A stretch of DNA of 64,000 bases from Meridianimarinicoccus roseus (GCF_003172915.1 NZ_QGKU01000026.1:62001-126000), one strand, 5' to 3'. Counted from the first letter of the stretch, positions 53,285 through 62,657 are shown. A program made the numbers and translations. Notes: generated by a model not told the origin, from the sequence alone.

Positions 53285-54390
53285 GGTCGTGCCTCCCGTG
53301 CGGCTGTCAGATCGCGCGTCGGCGGGCGCCGGCGGAACGTGCCTTCGATCACGCCCAGCACGCCCTGCGGCATGAAGATCGTCACGAAGATGAACAACGC
53401 GCCCAGTGCGAAAATCCACAGTTCGGGGAACCAGCCGGTCAAAAGGGTCTGCGCCGCAGCGACGAGGATCGCGCCAAGCGCGGCGCCCACCAGCGTCCCG
53501 CGCCCGCCGAGCGCCACCCAGATGACGATCTCGATCGAGTTGGCGGGGCTGAATTCGCCCGGATTGATGATGCCGACCTGCGGCGTGTAAAGCGCGCCCG
53601 CGACGCCCGCCATCATCGCCGAGACGGTGAAGACGAACAGCTTGTAGTGCTCGACCCGGTAGCCGATGAACCGCGTGCGGCTTTCGGCGTCGCGCACGGC
53701 GATCAGCACCTTGCCTAACTTGGAATTTGTGATCGCCTTGGCGATCAGCAGGCCTGCGGCGAGGGCCAGCGCCGACAGTACGAAGAGCCCGGCGCGCGTG
53801 GCGTCCGATTGCAGATCGAAGCCCAGCACATCCTTGAAGTCGGTCAGCCCGTTGTTCCCGCCGAAGCCCATTTCGTTGCGGAAAAACGCGAGCATGAGGG
53901 CATAGGTCATCGCCTGCGTGATGATCGAGAGGTACACGCCGGTCACGCGGCTGCGAAAGGCGAACCAGCCGAACACGAAGGCGAGGATTCCGGGCGCGAG
54001 CAGGACCATGATGCAGGCGAACCAGAACATGTCGAAGCCGAGCCAGTACCACGGCAGGGCGTCGTAGTTCAGGAAGACCATGAAGTCCGGCAGGTCCGGG
54101 TTGGCATAGACCCCCCGGTCGCCGATCTCGCGCATCAAGTGCATCCCCATCGCGTAGCCGCCTAGCGCGAAGAAGGCCCCGTGGCCGAGGCTGAGGATGC
54201 CGCAATAGCCCCAGACAAGGTCGAGCGCGACGGCGAGCAGGGCATAGCACAGGTATTTGCCCAGCAGTGAAACGACGTAGGATGGCACGAGGCGGTCTTC
54301 TAGGCCGAGATTTCCGACCGGCACGGCGACTGTGAGGATGAAGAGACCCGCAAGGAAGATGCCCATGCGGCGGTCGATGAGGGAGGTCAT
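53281..54390 (-). CDS. urtC: Urea ABC transporter permease UrtC
   Basis: Inner-membrane permease of 369 residues with about nine hydrophobic segments. ALDLVWGYCGILSLGHGAFFALGGYAMGMHLMR and NNGLTDF, then YRVEHYKLFVFTVSAMMAGVAGALY are UrtC hallmarks. It is preceded by a 258-base gap with a long inverted repeat that separates it from urtB. Confidence 0.95.
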   Translation of the reverse strand: MTSLIDRRMGIFLAGLFILTVAVPVGNLGLEDRLVPSYVVSLLGKYLCYALLAVALDLVWGYCGILSLGHGAFFALGGYAMGMHLMREIGDRGVYANPDLPDFMVFLNYDALPWYWLGFDMFWFACIMVLLAPGILAFVFGWFAFRSRVTGVYLSIITQAMTYALMLAFFRNEMGFGGNNGLTDFKDVLGFDLQSDATRAGLFVLSALALAAGLLIAKAITNSKLGKVLIAVRDAESRTRFIGYRVEHYKLFVFTVSAMMAGVAGALYTPQVGIINPGEFSPANSIEIVIWVALGGRGTLVGAALGAILVAAAQTLLTGWFPELWIFALGALFIFVTIFMPQGVLGVIEGTFRRRPPTRDLTAAREARP

Positions 54391-54445
54391 GGCAGGACTT
54401 TCGCGAGGCTAAGGCAGGATCGGATCCGGAGCGCGCCGGGCCAGG

Positions 54446-54631
54446 ACGGGGGGCTCCCGCCCGTCATCATCGGGGCGCTACGCGCCCCGCTTCTTCCCGT
54501 TGGGCCGGGCCGCTTCGCGGCTATTGCGCGGGAGGACTGACCGCAGTCTGCCACAGCCGCGCGGCAGCGCGGCCGGGCCCAACCGGAGGCGCTGCGCGCA
54601 AGCGCTGCAACGACGGGCGGGAGCCTCCCGT
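54446..54631. repeat. Long imperfect inverted repeat between urtB and urtC
   Basis: ACGGG-GGCTCCCGCCCGTC (54446-54464) reappears in reverse complement at 54612-54631, and further inward GTTGGGCC/GGCCGC blocks (54499-54513 and 54569-54583) also pair. Two copies of a roughly 75-base GC-rich unit face each other. No reading frame is supported in the gap. Confidence 0.6.
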
Positions 54632-54648
54632 GCCGGGTGTGCCGACGC

Positions 54649-56310
54649 TCAGCCATCGACTGCGCGCCCTCGCACGGCGAACAGCCCGCGCGGCCGCTTC
54701 TGGATGAACAGGATGATGAACACCAGCACGAGGATCTTGGCCAGAACGGCGCCTGACCACGGCTCCAGGAACTTGTTCGCGATCCCGATGCTGAACGCCC
54801 CTGCAAGTGTGCCCCAGATGTTGCCGGCACCGCCGAACACGACCACCATGAAGCTGTCCACGATGTAGCTTTGTCCCAGATTGGGCGATACGTTGTCGAT
54901 CTGGCTCAGCGCGACCCCGGCAAGTCCGGCGATGCCCGCGCCCAGCCCGAAGGTCATCGCATCCACCCAGCCGGTGCGGATGCCCATATTCGCGGCCATC
55001 GCGCGGTTCTGCGTCACGGCGCGCATCTGCAGGCCCACCGGGGTGCGCTTCATGACGAACAGCAGGATCGCGAATACCGCGAGCGCGAAGACCAGGATCC
55101 ACAGCCGGTTGTAGGTAATCGTCATTTGCCCGATCTCGAAGGCGCCCGACATCCACGAAGGGTTGCCGACCTCGCGGTTGTTCGGCCCGAAGATCGAGCG
55201 GACGGTTTGCTGCAGGATCAGGCTGACGCCCCATGTCGCGAGCAGCGTTTCCAGCGGGCGGCCGTAGAGGAACCGCACACAGCCCCGTTCGATCGCCACG
55301 CCCATCGCACCGGCCACCAGAAAGGCCAGCGGCGCGGCGATCAGCAGCGACCAGTCGAACAGGGCCGGTGCCGCGTTGCGGATGATTTCCTGCACGAAGA
55401 AGGTCGTGTAGGCGCCCAGCATCACCAGTTCGCCGTGGGCCATGTTGATCACGCCCATCACGCCGAAGGTAATCGCCAGCCCGATCGCGGCCAGCAACAA
55501 CACGGATCCAAGCGAGAGGCCGAACCAAACGTTCTGCGCCGCCGACCACATCTGGCGCACCCGTTCGATCCGGTCCACCGCCTCGGATGCGGCGGAGGCA
55601 ATCTCGGGTGCGTCCGACCCCGTCAGCGGGGTCAGCACCGACAGCGCCACGCCGTCGCCCCGCGCCGCGATCGTCGCGATCGCGTCCAGCTGGGTCGGAA
55701 CCGGCGCCGTGCCCGCCGTCAATGTCGCCACGGCCACTGCTTCAGCCAGCGCCGTGCGCACATCCGGGTCGGTTTCGGCGTCCAGCGCGGCGGACAGCGC
55801 ATCGGTCTGGGCCGCGTCGGGCGCGCGGAAGGCGGCCTGCGCCGCCTCCAGCCTGCGGGCCGGATCGGGGTGGCGCAGGGTCAGAGTGCCGACCGCTGCA
55901 GCCACCACCCGCCGCAGGGAGTTGTTCACCCGGATCGCGGACGATCCCCGGCGCGGGATTTCGCCGTAGCTTTCGCCGCTCAGCGCGTCGAAGGCATGGT
56001 CGTCCCCACCGATTTCGCGCACGATCACGACAGCTTCGTTGGATTTCAGCCGATGCAGGTCGCCTGACGCCAGCGCCTCCAACACGCCCGTGGCCCTCTC
56101 ATCGCCGGTTTCGGCGATGGCGGAGACCAGTGCCTCGACCTCGTCGAAGTTTCCATCGGGCAGGGCGCGCACCAGACCTTCGAACCCCGGCGCCGCGGCG
56201 GTCGGTCCCTCCGCGTCCGTCGCCGGAGCGGTCTGGGGCGACTGGGCGGCTGCAAGAGTGCCGAGGCAAGTCATCAGGAGGGCGGCAAGCCAGAGGCTTT
56301 GGCGCGTCAT
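54649..56310 (-). CDS. urtB: Urea ABC transporter permease UrtB
   Basis: Permease of 553 residues with the extra periplasmic N-terminal domain typical of UrtB: signal peptide (residues 1-22), about 250 residues of Ala-rich helical repeats, then the membrane core starting near VWFGLSLGSVLLLAAIGLAITFGVMGVINMAHGELVMLGAYTTF. The SIFGPNNREVGNPSWMSGAFE loop is UrtB-specific. Start ATG 56310 chosen for the signal peptide; the frame runs further upstream. Confidence 0.95.
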   Translation of the reverse strand: MTRQSLWLAALLMTCLGTLAAAQSPQTAPATDAEGPTAAAPGFEGLVRALPDGNFDEVEALVSAIAETGDERATGVLEALASGDLHRLKSNEAVVIVREIGGDDHAFDALSGESYGEIPRRGSSAIRVNNSLRRVVAAAVGTLTLRHPDPARRLEAAQAAFRAPDAAQTDALSAALDAETDPDVRTALAEAVAVATLTAGTAPVPTQLDAIATIAARGDGVALSVLTPLTGSDAPEIASAASEAVDRIERVRQMWSAAQNVWFGLSLGSVLLLAAIGLAITFGVMGVINMAHGELVMLGAYTTFFVQEIIRNAAPALFDWSLLIAAPLAFLVAGAMGVAIERGCVRFLYGRPLETLLATWGVSLILQQTVRSIFGPNNREVGNPSWMSGAFEIGQMTITYNRLWILVFALAVFAILLFVMKRTPVGLQMRAVTQNRAMAANMGIRTGWVDAMTFGLGAGIAGLAGVALSQIDNVSPNLGQSYIVDSFMVVVFGGAGNIWGTLAGAFSIGIANKFLEPWSGAVLAKILVLVFIILFIQKRPRGLFAVRGRAVDG

Positions 56311-56336
56311 GTCATATCCGATCGTCAGGAAGGAGA

Positions 56337-56361
56337 GGGCGGCCGCCCGATGCGGCCGCCC
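56337..56361. other. Intercistronic stem-loop after urtA
   Basis: GGGCGGCCGC (56337-56346) pairs perfectly with GCGGCCGCCC (56352-56361) around a CCGAT loop, 21 bases after the urtA stop. No U-run. It mirrors the stem-loop after the other HAAT binding-protein gene at 21231. Confidence 0.6.
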
Positions 56362-56381
56362 CCGGTGGCTGGTGGGAGCGA

Positions 56382-57671
56382 TCAGTTGGTCACGCCGCCG
56401 CAGCTTTCGGTTTCGGTGTTGTAGTTCCCGCAGTTGATCGGGTCCGTCCAGTCGGCCATTAGCGGTGCGCTTTCCGGCAGGAAGTCGGACCACGCATCGC
56501 CCGGAACCAGGCCTTCGGTTTCCCAGACGACCGAGAACTGACCGTCGTCCTGGATCTCGCCCACCAGCACAGGCTTGGTGATGTGGTGGTTCGGCAGCAT
56601 TTCCGACATGCCGCCGGTCAGGTTCGGCACGGTTACGCCCACGATGCTGTCAATGACGGCATCCGCATCGGTGGTGCCAGCCTTTTCAACGGCTTCCACC
56701 CACATGTTGAAGCCGATGTAATGGGCTTCCATGGGATCGTTGGTCACGCGATTGTCGTCGCCGATGAAATCGAGCCATGTGTTGATGAAAGCGTCGTTCT
56801 CGGGCGTGTCCACCGACATGAAGTAGTTCCATGCGGCCAGGTGGCCGACCAGCGGCGCGGTGTCGAGCCCGGCGAGTTCCTCTTCGCCGACCGAGAAGGC
56901 GACGACGGGAATGTCCGTCGCGGCGATGCCCTGGTTGCCCAGTTCCTTGTAGAACGGCACGTTGGCGTCGCCGTTGATCGTGCTGACCACGGCCGTCTTC
57001 TTGCCGGCCGACCCGAAGGTCTTGATGTCCGACACGATGGTCTGCCAGTCGGAATGCCCGAACGGCGTGTAGTTGATCATGATGTCTTCGGGTGCGACGC
57101 CCTTGGACTGCAGGTAGGCTTCGAGGATCTTGTTGGTGGTGCGGGGATAGACATAGTCGGTGCCGGCCAGAACCCAGCGCTCAACGCCTTCCTGTTCCAT
57201 CAGGTAATCGACCGCCGGGATCGCCTGCTGGTTCGGTGCCGCGCCGGTGTAGAACACGTTGCGCTGGCTTTCCTCGCCCTCGTACTGCACCGGGTAGAAC
57301 AGGATGGAGTTCAGTTCCTCGAATACCGGCAGGACCGACTTGCGCGACACCGAAGTCCAGCAGCCGAACACAGCGTCCACGCCTTCGCCTTCGATCAACT
57401 CGCGCGCCTTTTCGGCGAACAGCGGCCAGTCGGAGGCCGGATCGACCACGACGGCTTCCAGCGGACGACCCAGCAGGCCGCCTTTCTTGTTCTGCTCCTC
57501 GATGAGCATCAGCATCGCGTCCTTCAGCGTCGTCTCGGAGATCGCCATCGTGCCGGACAGCGAATGCAGGATGCCGACCTTGATCGGGTCGCCCGATTGC
57601 GCAAGCGCAGTGCTGGACAGAAGAGCAGTGGCCAGACCGGCTCCTGCGAGAATTTTCTTGAATGAAGTCAT
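56382..57671 (-). CDS. urtA: Urea ABC transporter substrate-binding protein UrtA
   Basis: Periplasmic urea-binding protein of 429 residues. Sec signal peptide (about 1-24, cut after ALA), then GDPIKVGILHSLSGTMAISETTLKDAMLMLIEEQN, SILFYPVQYEGEESQRNVFYTGAAPNQQ and GTDYVYPRTTNKILEAYL, all UrtA signatures. First gene of urtABCDE; no urease genes are in the window. Confidence 0.96.
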   Translation of the reverse strand: MTSFKKILAGAGLATALLSSTALAQSGDPIKVGILHSLSGTMAISETTLKDAMLMLIEEQNKKGGLLGRPLEAVVVDPASDWPLFAEKARELIEGEGVDAVFGCWTSVSRKSVLPVFEELNSILFYPVQYEGEESQRNVFYTGAAPNQQAIPAVDYLMEQEGVERWVLAGTDYVYPRTTNKILEAYLQSKGVAPEDIMINYTPFGHSDWQTIVSDIKTFGSAGKKTAVVSTINGDANVPFYKELGNQGIAATDIPVVAFSVGEEELAGLDTAPLVGHLAAWNYFMSVDTPENDAFINTWLDFIGDDNRVTNDPMEAHYIGFNMWVEAVEKAGTTDADAVIDSIVGVTVPNLTGGMSEMLPNHHITKPVLVGEIQDDGQFSVVWETEGLVPGDAWSDFLPESAPLMADWTDPINCGNYNTETESCGGVTN

Positions 57672-57912
57672 ATGCGTTCCCCAGATCGCTGCCGCATTTT
57701 CCGCGCCCCGTTCGGTGCGGTTCGGGCATGTCGCCCGCTGCGGTGTCCCAAAATCCCTCCCACGGGGCAGGGCGCACGCGCCCCGTCGTCGCGGGTGTTA
57801 CGTGACGCCGGGTGATGGCCCGCCGCCTAGGGCAAACTGCGCGGTGGGGTCGCCGCGCGGAACAGGATTTGATGGAAAAGCGGGCATCGAAACGCGCCCG
57901 AGCAGATCTGTC

Positions 57913-57949
57913 CGCAAAAATGGGCGCAAAAATGTCGCAAATGATTATA
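57913..57949. promoter_or_regulatory. urtA upstream region: -10 element and CGCAAA repeats
   Basis: CGCAAAAATG-type units start at 57913, 57925 and 57936 (12- and 11-base spacing). Beside them on the minus strand is TATAAT (57944-57949), so the repeats overlap the expected start site of a long urtA leader. No convincing sigma-54 or NtrC site was seen. The rest of the 456-base gap holds the BCCT terminator and GC-rich hairpins. Confidence 0.45.
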
Positions 57950-58066
57950 TATTGTGCGAACGGCCAAAATCAGGCTGCTGCTATAGTCGAAAGATCGGTG
58001 ACGCGGCCGGTCCGGGGGCGACTCTGTAGCAGAAGCGACTTCGCAGGCGGGGCGGCGCAGTCGTAC

Positions 58067-58098
58067 GAAAAACGCCGCCCGCGCGGGGCGGACGGCGT
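58067..58098 (-). terminator. Rho-independent terminator of BCCT gene
   Basis: On the minus strand ACGCCG-CCGC pairs with GCGG-CGGCGT (58072-58098) and is followed by a T5 run (58067-58071), 29 bases after the BCCT stop. Confidence 0.8.
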
Positions 58099-58127
58099 AG
58101 TTTCGATCATTTTATCGCGAGGGGGTG

Positions 58128-59777
58128 TCAGCGTGGTTCAGCGCTCAGCCCCTTGTAGATCGCCCAGCACATGATCAGCAGCACGATCGTGAAAGGCAGG
58201 CCCGTCGAAATGACCATCGCCTGCAACGATCCAAGGCCGCCGCCGATCAGCAGCGCGATGGCCACCGCGCCCTCGAAGATGCACCAGAACACCCGCTGGG
58301 GCACCGGCGCGTCGATCTTGCCGCCCGCCGTGATCGTGTCGATCACCAGCGACCCGCTGTCAGACGAGGTCACGAAGAACACGATCACCAGTACGATCCC
58401 GAGGGTGGAAGTGATGCCCGACAGGGGTAGCCCTTCCAGCATCGCGAAAAGCGACAGTTCGGGAACGTAGTTGTCGATCACGTTCGCCTTCACCATCGAG
58501 TCCGCACCGTTTGCGACCATGTCGTTGATCGCGGCGCCGCCGAAGACGGCCATCCAGAAGATGCAGACAAGGCTGGGGATCAGCAGAACGCAGGTAACGA
58601 ATTCGCGCACGGTGCGGCCGCGGCTGACCCGCGCGATGAACATGCCGACGAAGGGCGACCAGCTGATCCACCACGCCCAGTAGAACGCCGTCCAGCCTTG
58701 GCGGTAGCCGTCGTCTTCGCGCCCGAAGGGCATCGACAGCGGCACGACTTCCTGAACGTAAGCGACAAGCCCGCGGCCGAATTCGCTCAGGATGGTCATG
58801 GCGCCCGCCGCGAACAGCACGAACAGAAGCAGTGCGAAGGCCAGCCCCATGTTGATTTCGGACAGGACCTTGACGCCTCCGTCGAGGCCGCGCAGCACCG
58901 AGACGAGAGCGATGGCCGTGATGCCGGTAATCAGCAGCACCTGGACCGTGACGTTGTTCGGTAGGCCATAGATGTGTTCAAGACCGGCGTTGGCCTGCGT
59001 CGCGCCGAAGCCCAGCGATGTGGCAAGGCCGAAGAGAGTGGCGAAAACCGCGATCACGTCGATCACGTGACCCCACCAGCCCCACACGCGTTCACCCAGC
59101 AGAGGGTAGAAGGCCGAGCGGATCGAAAGCGGCAGACCCTTGTTGTAGCTGAACAGCGCCAGCGCCAGCGCCACCACGGCGTAGATCGCCCAGGGGTGCA
59201 GCGCCCAGTGGAACGACGTTGCGGCCAGCGCCATCCGGCGTGCCTCGTCCACGTTGGCGGCGATCAGGTTGCCGTTTTCATCGAACGGCCGCACAAGACC
59301 AAGCGGCTCGTCGCCCCAGGGGGTGCCGAAATAGTATGCCGGTTCGAGAACCCCGAAGAACATCAGCCCGATGCCCATGCCGGCCGCGAACAGCATCGCG
59401 AACCAGCCAATGTAGCTGTAATCTGGTGTCGCATCCGTGCCGCCAAGGCGAACCTTGCCGACGGGAAGAACGATCAGCGCCAGGCAGAACAGGACGAACA
59501 CGTTCGCCGCGCTGAGGAAGAACCAGTCGAATGTGCTGGTCAGCCACGGGCGCAGCGCGCCGAAGATTTCCTCGGCCTGTTCTGGCAATGCCAGCGCGTA
59601 GAATACGAAGGCCACCACCGAAAGGCCGGAGATGGCGAAAACCGGGTTGTGGATGTCGAAACCGAATGGGCCCACGGACCCTTCGATGTTGTCCTGACCG
59701 ATGGAGTAGTCGGTATCGATCAGATCGGACGGCCCTTCCGGTGCTGGTACGCCCGTGTCGTCTGGTAGATCAGTCAT
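58128..59777 (-). CDS. BCCT-family transporter
   Basis: Secondary transporter for betaine, choline, carnitine or DMSP-like quaternary or sulfonium compounds, 549 residues with 12 predicted membrane helices. The family signature FAAGMGIGLMFFGVLEPAYYFGTP is seen early and the Trp-rich helix 8 segment AFYWAWWISWSPFVGMFIARVSRGRTVREF is intact. The short tails suggest no large osmosensory domain. AAAGGAT precedes ATG 59777; the longer frame is not supported. Substrate unresolved. It is followed by its own terminator. Confidence 0.93.
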   Translation of the reverse strand: MTDLPDDTGVPAPEGPSDLIDTDYSIGQDNIEGSVGPFGFDIHNPVFAISGLSVVAFVFYALALPEQAEEIFGALRPWLTSTFDWFFLSAANVFVLFCLALIVLPVGKVRLGGTDATPDYSYIGWFAMLFAAGMGIGLMFFGVLEPAYYFGTPWGDEPLGLVRPFDENGNLIAANVDEARRMALAATSFHWALHPWAIYAVVALALALFSYNKGLPLSIRSAFYPLLGERVWGWWGHVIDVIAVFATLFGLATSLGFGATQANAGLEHIYGLPNNVTVQVLLITGITAIALVSVLRGLDGGVKVLSEINMGLAFALLLFVLFAAGAMTILSEFGRGLVAYVQEVVPLSMPFGREDDGYRQGWTAFYWAWWISWSPFVGMFIARVSRGRTVREFVTCVLLIPSLVCIFWMAVFGGAAINDMVANGADSMVKANVIDNYVPELSLFAMLEGLPLSGITSTLGIVLVIVFFVTSSDSGSLVIDTITAGGKIDAPVPQRVFWCIFEGAVAIALLIGGGLGSLQAMVISTGLPFTIVLLIMCWAIYKGLSAEPR

Positions 59778-59799
59778 GCAATATCCTTTTCGGTTTGGC

Positions 59800-60213
59800 T
59801 CAGCGGACGACGAAGACCGACGCCTTCGCGCGCCGTGCGACCGCGCCGCCATGGGAGGGCCACAGGTGGTCCGCGACGTTCGGGATGTGAGAGGCGATGA
59901 CGATGCAGTCCGCCTCCAGATCGTCGGCCGCCTTCAGCAGCGTGTCGTTCAGGTCGATCGCCGGATCGTGGCTTGCATAGGCGCGCGCGGCCGTGGTGAT
60001 GCCATGCTGTTCGCCCTGCTCCTGCGCGAACTGCGCCAGCCGGTCTGCGTATTCGTCCGGATTGTGGCCAAGCCCAGTAGGAGTTTCGGCGGTGACCCCG
60101 ACATAGGTGACCTTGGCCTGTGCCGCCCGTCCCAGCAGCGCGGCGGTTTCCAGCGCGCGAGGCAGCCGGTCCGCATGGGCAAGGTCGACCGGGACCATGA
60201 TGTGTGTGTACAT
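59800..60213 (-). CDS. Universal stress protein (UspA family)
   Basis: Encodes 137 residues of the Usp fold: MYTHIMVPVDLAHADR with the ATP-site Asp, then LEADCIVIASHIPNVADHLWPSHGGAVARRAKASVFVVR, where the usual GxxGxnG(S/T) nucleotide loop is altered to HIPNVADHLWPSHGG. That group often travels with transporters; here it lies 22 bases before the BCCT gene, so they form an operon. ATG 60213 has AGAGAGG upstream. Confidence 0.9.
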   Translation of the reverse strand: MYTHIMVPVDLAHADRLPRALETAALLGRAAQAKVTYVGVTAETPTGLGHNPDEYADRLAQFAQEQGEQHGITTAARAYASHDPAIDLNDTLLKAADDLEADCIVIASHIPNVADHLWPSHGGAVARRAKASVFVVR

Positions 60214-60688
60214 TTTACCTCTCTGGTCGCATGTTTTTTCATTGGGGCCAGAGGGCGCATGATGTCGCTTTCTGACCCAGCACCTCTCAAACACTATGTC
60301 CAAAACACATGAATTGACAGGCGATTCACGAAGTTTTCTGGTCTGACCGCGACACGGGTGTCGCAAACCGGCCATCTTCGCCGAGGTCGGCGCGGCGCGG
60401 CGGACGTCGTTTTCTGCCGCCGGTCCGCGACCTTGCGGCAGGATCGTGGCGGGGTGGCCGGGGCCCTCGACGGGGTCTGTTGAGGTTTGCGCACAGGGTG
60501 TGTGCGCGGCGGTGCGCCCGGGTCGGCCGTCGCCAAGACGGGCCAAGGCTGCGCGCAGTCGCAATGCGGGCCAGCGAAGCGCCGCGCGCGAGGGATCAGC
60601 GGAAAGGGTAGGGTACAGCGTTGGGCAAGGCGCATGTGGCGGGTCGGTCTTGACCGCGACGCGATCCTTGACTAACCCGATTGCCAGC
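60214..60688. other. 475-base gap, no gene recognised
   Basis: Between the stress-protein gene and tRNA-Gly. The 90 bases next to the usp start are AT-rich and probably hold its promoter (an element with TTGGACA on the minus strand). The remainder is GC-rich with overlapping frames lacking ribosome sites. Nothing else is supported. Confidence 0.35.
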
Positions 60689-60762
60689 GCGGGTATGGTG
60701 TAATGGTAGCGCCCTAGCCTTCCAAGCTAGTCGTGCGGGTTCGATTCCCGCTACCCGCTCCA
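60689..60762 (+). tRNA. tRNA-Gly (anticodon UCC)
   Basis: A 74-base cloverleaf with encoded CCA. Acceptor GCGGGTA pairs with TACCCGC, anticodon stem CTAGC/GCTAG has loop CTTCCAA with anticodon UCC (reads GGA), and T loop GGTTCGATTCC is canonical. Confidence 0.96.
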
Positions 60763-60997
60763 ATTTCTGATCAGGATCGAACTGTCGCCTATGCCGTCGT
60801 CGCCGCGAGCGTCTGTCGACGTTGTGGCACTCTGGGTTAATTCGTCCGTAGGGATAGGGTATCCATACGTTAGGCGATGCGACTTTCCTTGGTGGTAGCA
60901 TCAGGCATGCGTATGAATACTTGACGAATGCGCCCCGCACCCCCGACTTCCTGCAGGTTGCGCGAAACGGCATGCGGGTCGATTAGGAGGTATGAAG

Positions 60998-61303
60998 ATG
61001 ACCTCCGCCTTCCCACTGATCTCTCTGCTTCTTGTCACCTGCATCGGTCTGATGTCGGTCGGGCTTTTTCAGTCGGCGTCCGATCTCGGACGCGGACCGC
61101 TGGTCGTGGTCGCGCCTCCCTGGCACGGTGGGCCAGCCGCAATCGTGGCGGCCGCCGGAGGGCGGATCGTCGGCCTGGACCAGGCGCCGCTTTCGGTTCT
61201 TGCGGACGGTGCGAGCGCCGAGGCGCTGCGTGAGGCGGGCGCGTGGTTCGTGCTCGGGTCATCGGCACTAAACTTTTTCTGCGGCACTGGAGCTGACACA
61301 TGA
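60998..61303 (+). CDS. Small membrane-anchored protein upstream of chemoreceptor
   Basis: Encodes 101 residues: one N-terminal membrane segment or signal anchor (residues 5-25) and a soluble part (LVVVAPPWHGGPAAIVAAAGGRIVGLDQAPLSVLADG) that looks like a small alpha/beta module. I chose ATG 60998 over 60992 because AGGAGG ends at 60990, giving proper spacing only for the second. Its stop overlaps the chemoreceptor start by ATGA, so the pair are made together. Family not recognised. Confidence 0.68.
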   Translation: MTSAFPLISLLLVTCIGLMSVGLFQSASDLGRGPLVVVAPPWHGGPAAIVAAAGGRIVGLDQAPLSVLADGASAEALREAGAWFVLGSSALNFFCGTGADT

Positions 61304-62604
61304 CCACCGTGAACGATACACTGTCCCGCATCGACGGCCCATACGTGGCGCGCATCGTCACGATGATCTTGTTGCCCGTGCCACCGGTTGCCGCGCTGAT
61401 CGCCGGCAATGCGGTCTTGCCCTTTCTGGCATCCGGAATTGTCTTTGTCGCCGTCGCCCTGCTGTCCCGGCGCCTCGAACCCGCGTCGCAGCCGTTGGTG
61501 CTGTCGCTTGTCCTGATAGGGCAATGCATCGCCTTCACCGCTTCGCTCGCCAACCATCCGTGGCAGATCGATTCGCACATGCTGTTCTTCGGAATGCTCG
61601 CGATCATCGCGACGCTGTCGAGCATTCCCGCGCTGCTGGCGGCGGTTGCGTTGACCGCCGTGCATCACCTTTCGCTTGGCCTCTTGCTGCCTGCGTTGGT
61701 GTTTCCGGTGGCCGGGATGCTCGATGCAGTCGAGCGCGTGCTGTTTCATGCGGTGATCGTGATCCTCGAGGCCGCTGTCCTGCTGTGGTCGATGGTGCAC
61801 AGCGCGAGGGCCAAGGCCGAGATCGAGGCCGGACGCGCCCGTCTCGAGGAAACCGCCGCAGAAGCTGCCGAGGCCCGTGCCAGTGCCGAAAAGGCGCGCG
61901 AGAAAGCCGTGGCGGCAGCCTCAAACACCCGCATCGAAGGTCGCCGCGCCGCGTCTGCGGTCGAGCAGATCGCGACGTCCGCCCGTGCGACGGCCGAGAA
62001 CGCCCGCAACGTGCAGGCCACTGTCGCTGAAACGCAAGGCGAGGCCACCCGTTCCAGCGACGTGGTCAAGCGTGCAATCGGGGCGATGACGGAGATCGAG
62101 AAATCTTCCGAACAGATCCGCCAGATCATCACCATGATCGACGAGATCGCTCGTCAGACCGACCTTCTGGCGCTCAACGCCGCGGTCGAAGCGGCCCGGG
62201 CGGGCGAGGCCGGTCGGGGCTTCGCGGTGGTCGCGACCGAGGTGCGCGAACTTGCCAAACGGTCGGCGGACGCGGCGCAGCAGATCCGGTCGCTTGTGAC
62301 GACCTCCTCTGGTCAGGTGGTGGAAGGCGTGGACCTTGTCGGCGAGACCGGCGAAGTCCTGAAGCGCATCGTGACCGCCGTGACCGAGATCGACACCCTG
62401 ATGCGGGGTATCGCGACCTCGGCCGAGGAGCAGTCCGAGGGGCTGAACGACGTGACCTGTGCCATAGCGCGGATCGACAGCATCACCGACGAGGAAGAGA
62501 CCGCGGACGATGCCGACTTCATCGCCGAGGCCTCGGACAGGACAGGCACATCGCGCAATCGCGCCTTCATGACCGATACCCTCGCGGTGCCCGCAGCGGC
62601 GTAA
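61300..62604 (+). CDS. Methyl-accepting chemotaxis protein with multi-pass membrane sensor
   Basis: 434-residue chemoreceptor. Residues about 15-165 form five to six membrane helices instead of the usual periplasmic domain; the motif HPWQIDSHMLFFGMLAIIATL and VHHLSLGLLLP contains conserved His residues found in a group of alphaproteobacterial MCPs. A coiled coil (about 170-280) leads to the signalling hairpin EIARQTDLLALNAAVEAARAGEAGRGFAVVATEVRELAKRS. The sensory input may be a metal, heme or redox signal in the membrane (inference). Overlaps the small upstream gene. Confidence 0.92.
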   Translation: MTTVNDTLSRIDGPYVARIVTMILLPVPPVAALIAGNAVLPFLASGIVFVAVALLSRRLEPASQPLVLSLVLIGQCIAFTASLANHPWQIDSHMLFFGMLAIIATLSSIPALLAAVALTAVHHLSLGLLLPALVFPVAGMLDAVERVLFHAVIVILEAAVLLWSMVHSARAKAEIEAGRARLEETAAEAAEARASAEKAREKAVAAASNTRIEGRRAASAVEQIATSARATAENARNVQATVAETQGEATRSSDVVKRAIGAMTEIEKSSEQIRQIITMIDEIARQTDLLALNAAVEAARAGEAGRGFAVVATEVRELAKRSADAAQQIRSLVTTSSGQVVEGVDLVGETGEVLKRIVTAVTEIDTLMRGIATSAEEQSEGLNDVTCAIARIDSITDEEETADDADFIAEASDRTGTSRNRAFMTDTLAVPAAA

Positions 62605-62657
62605 CGCCAGCCGAAAGCGGGATAGCGCCCCAGTCGGGCCAAGCGAAGATCAACGAA

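Noticed and set aside
57812-58174. Open frame of 120 codons between urtA and the BCCT gene
   Set aside because: It crosses the AT-rich promoter region and the BCCT terminator, runs into the BCCT coding region on the other strand and has no ribosome site.
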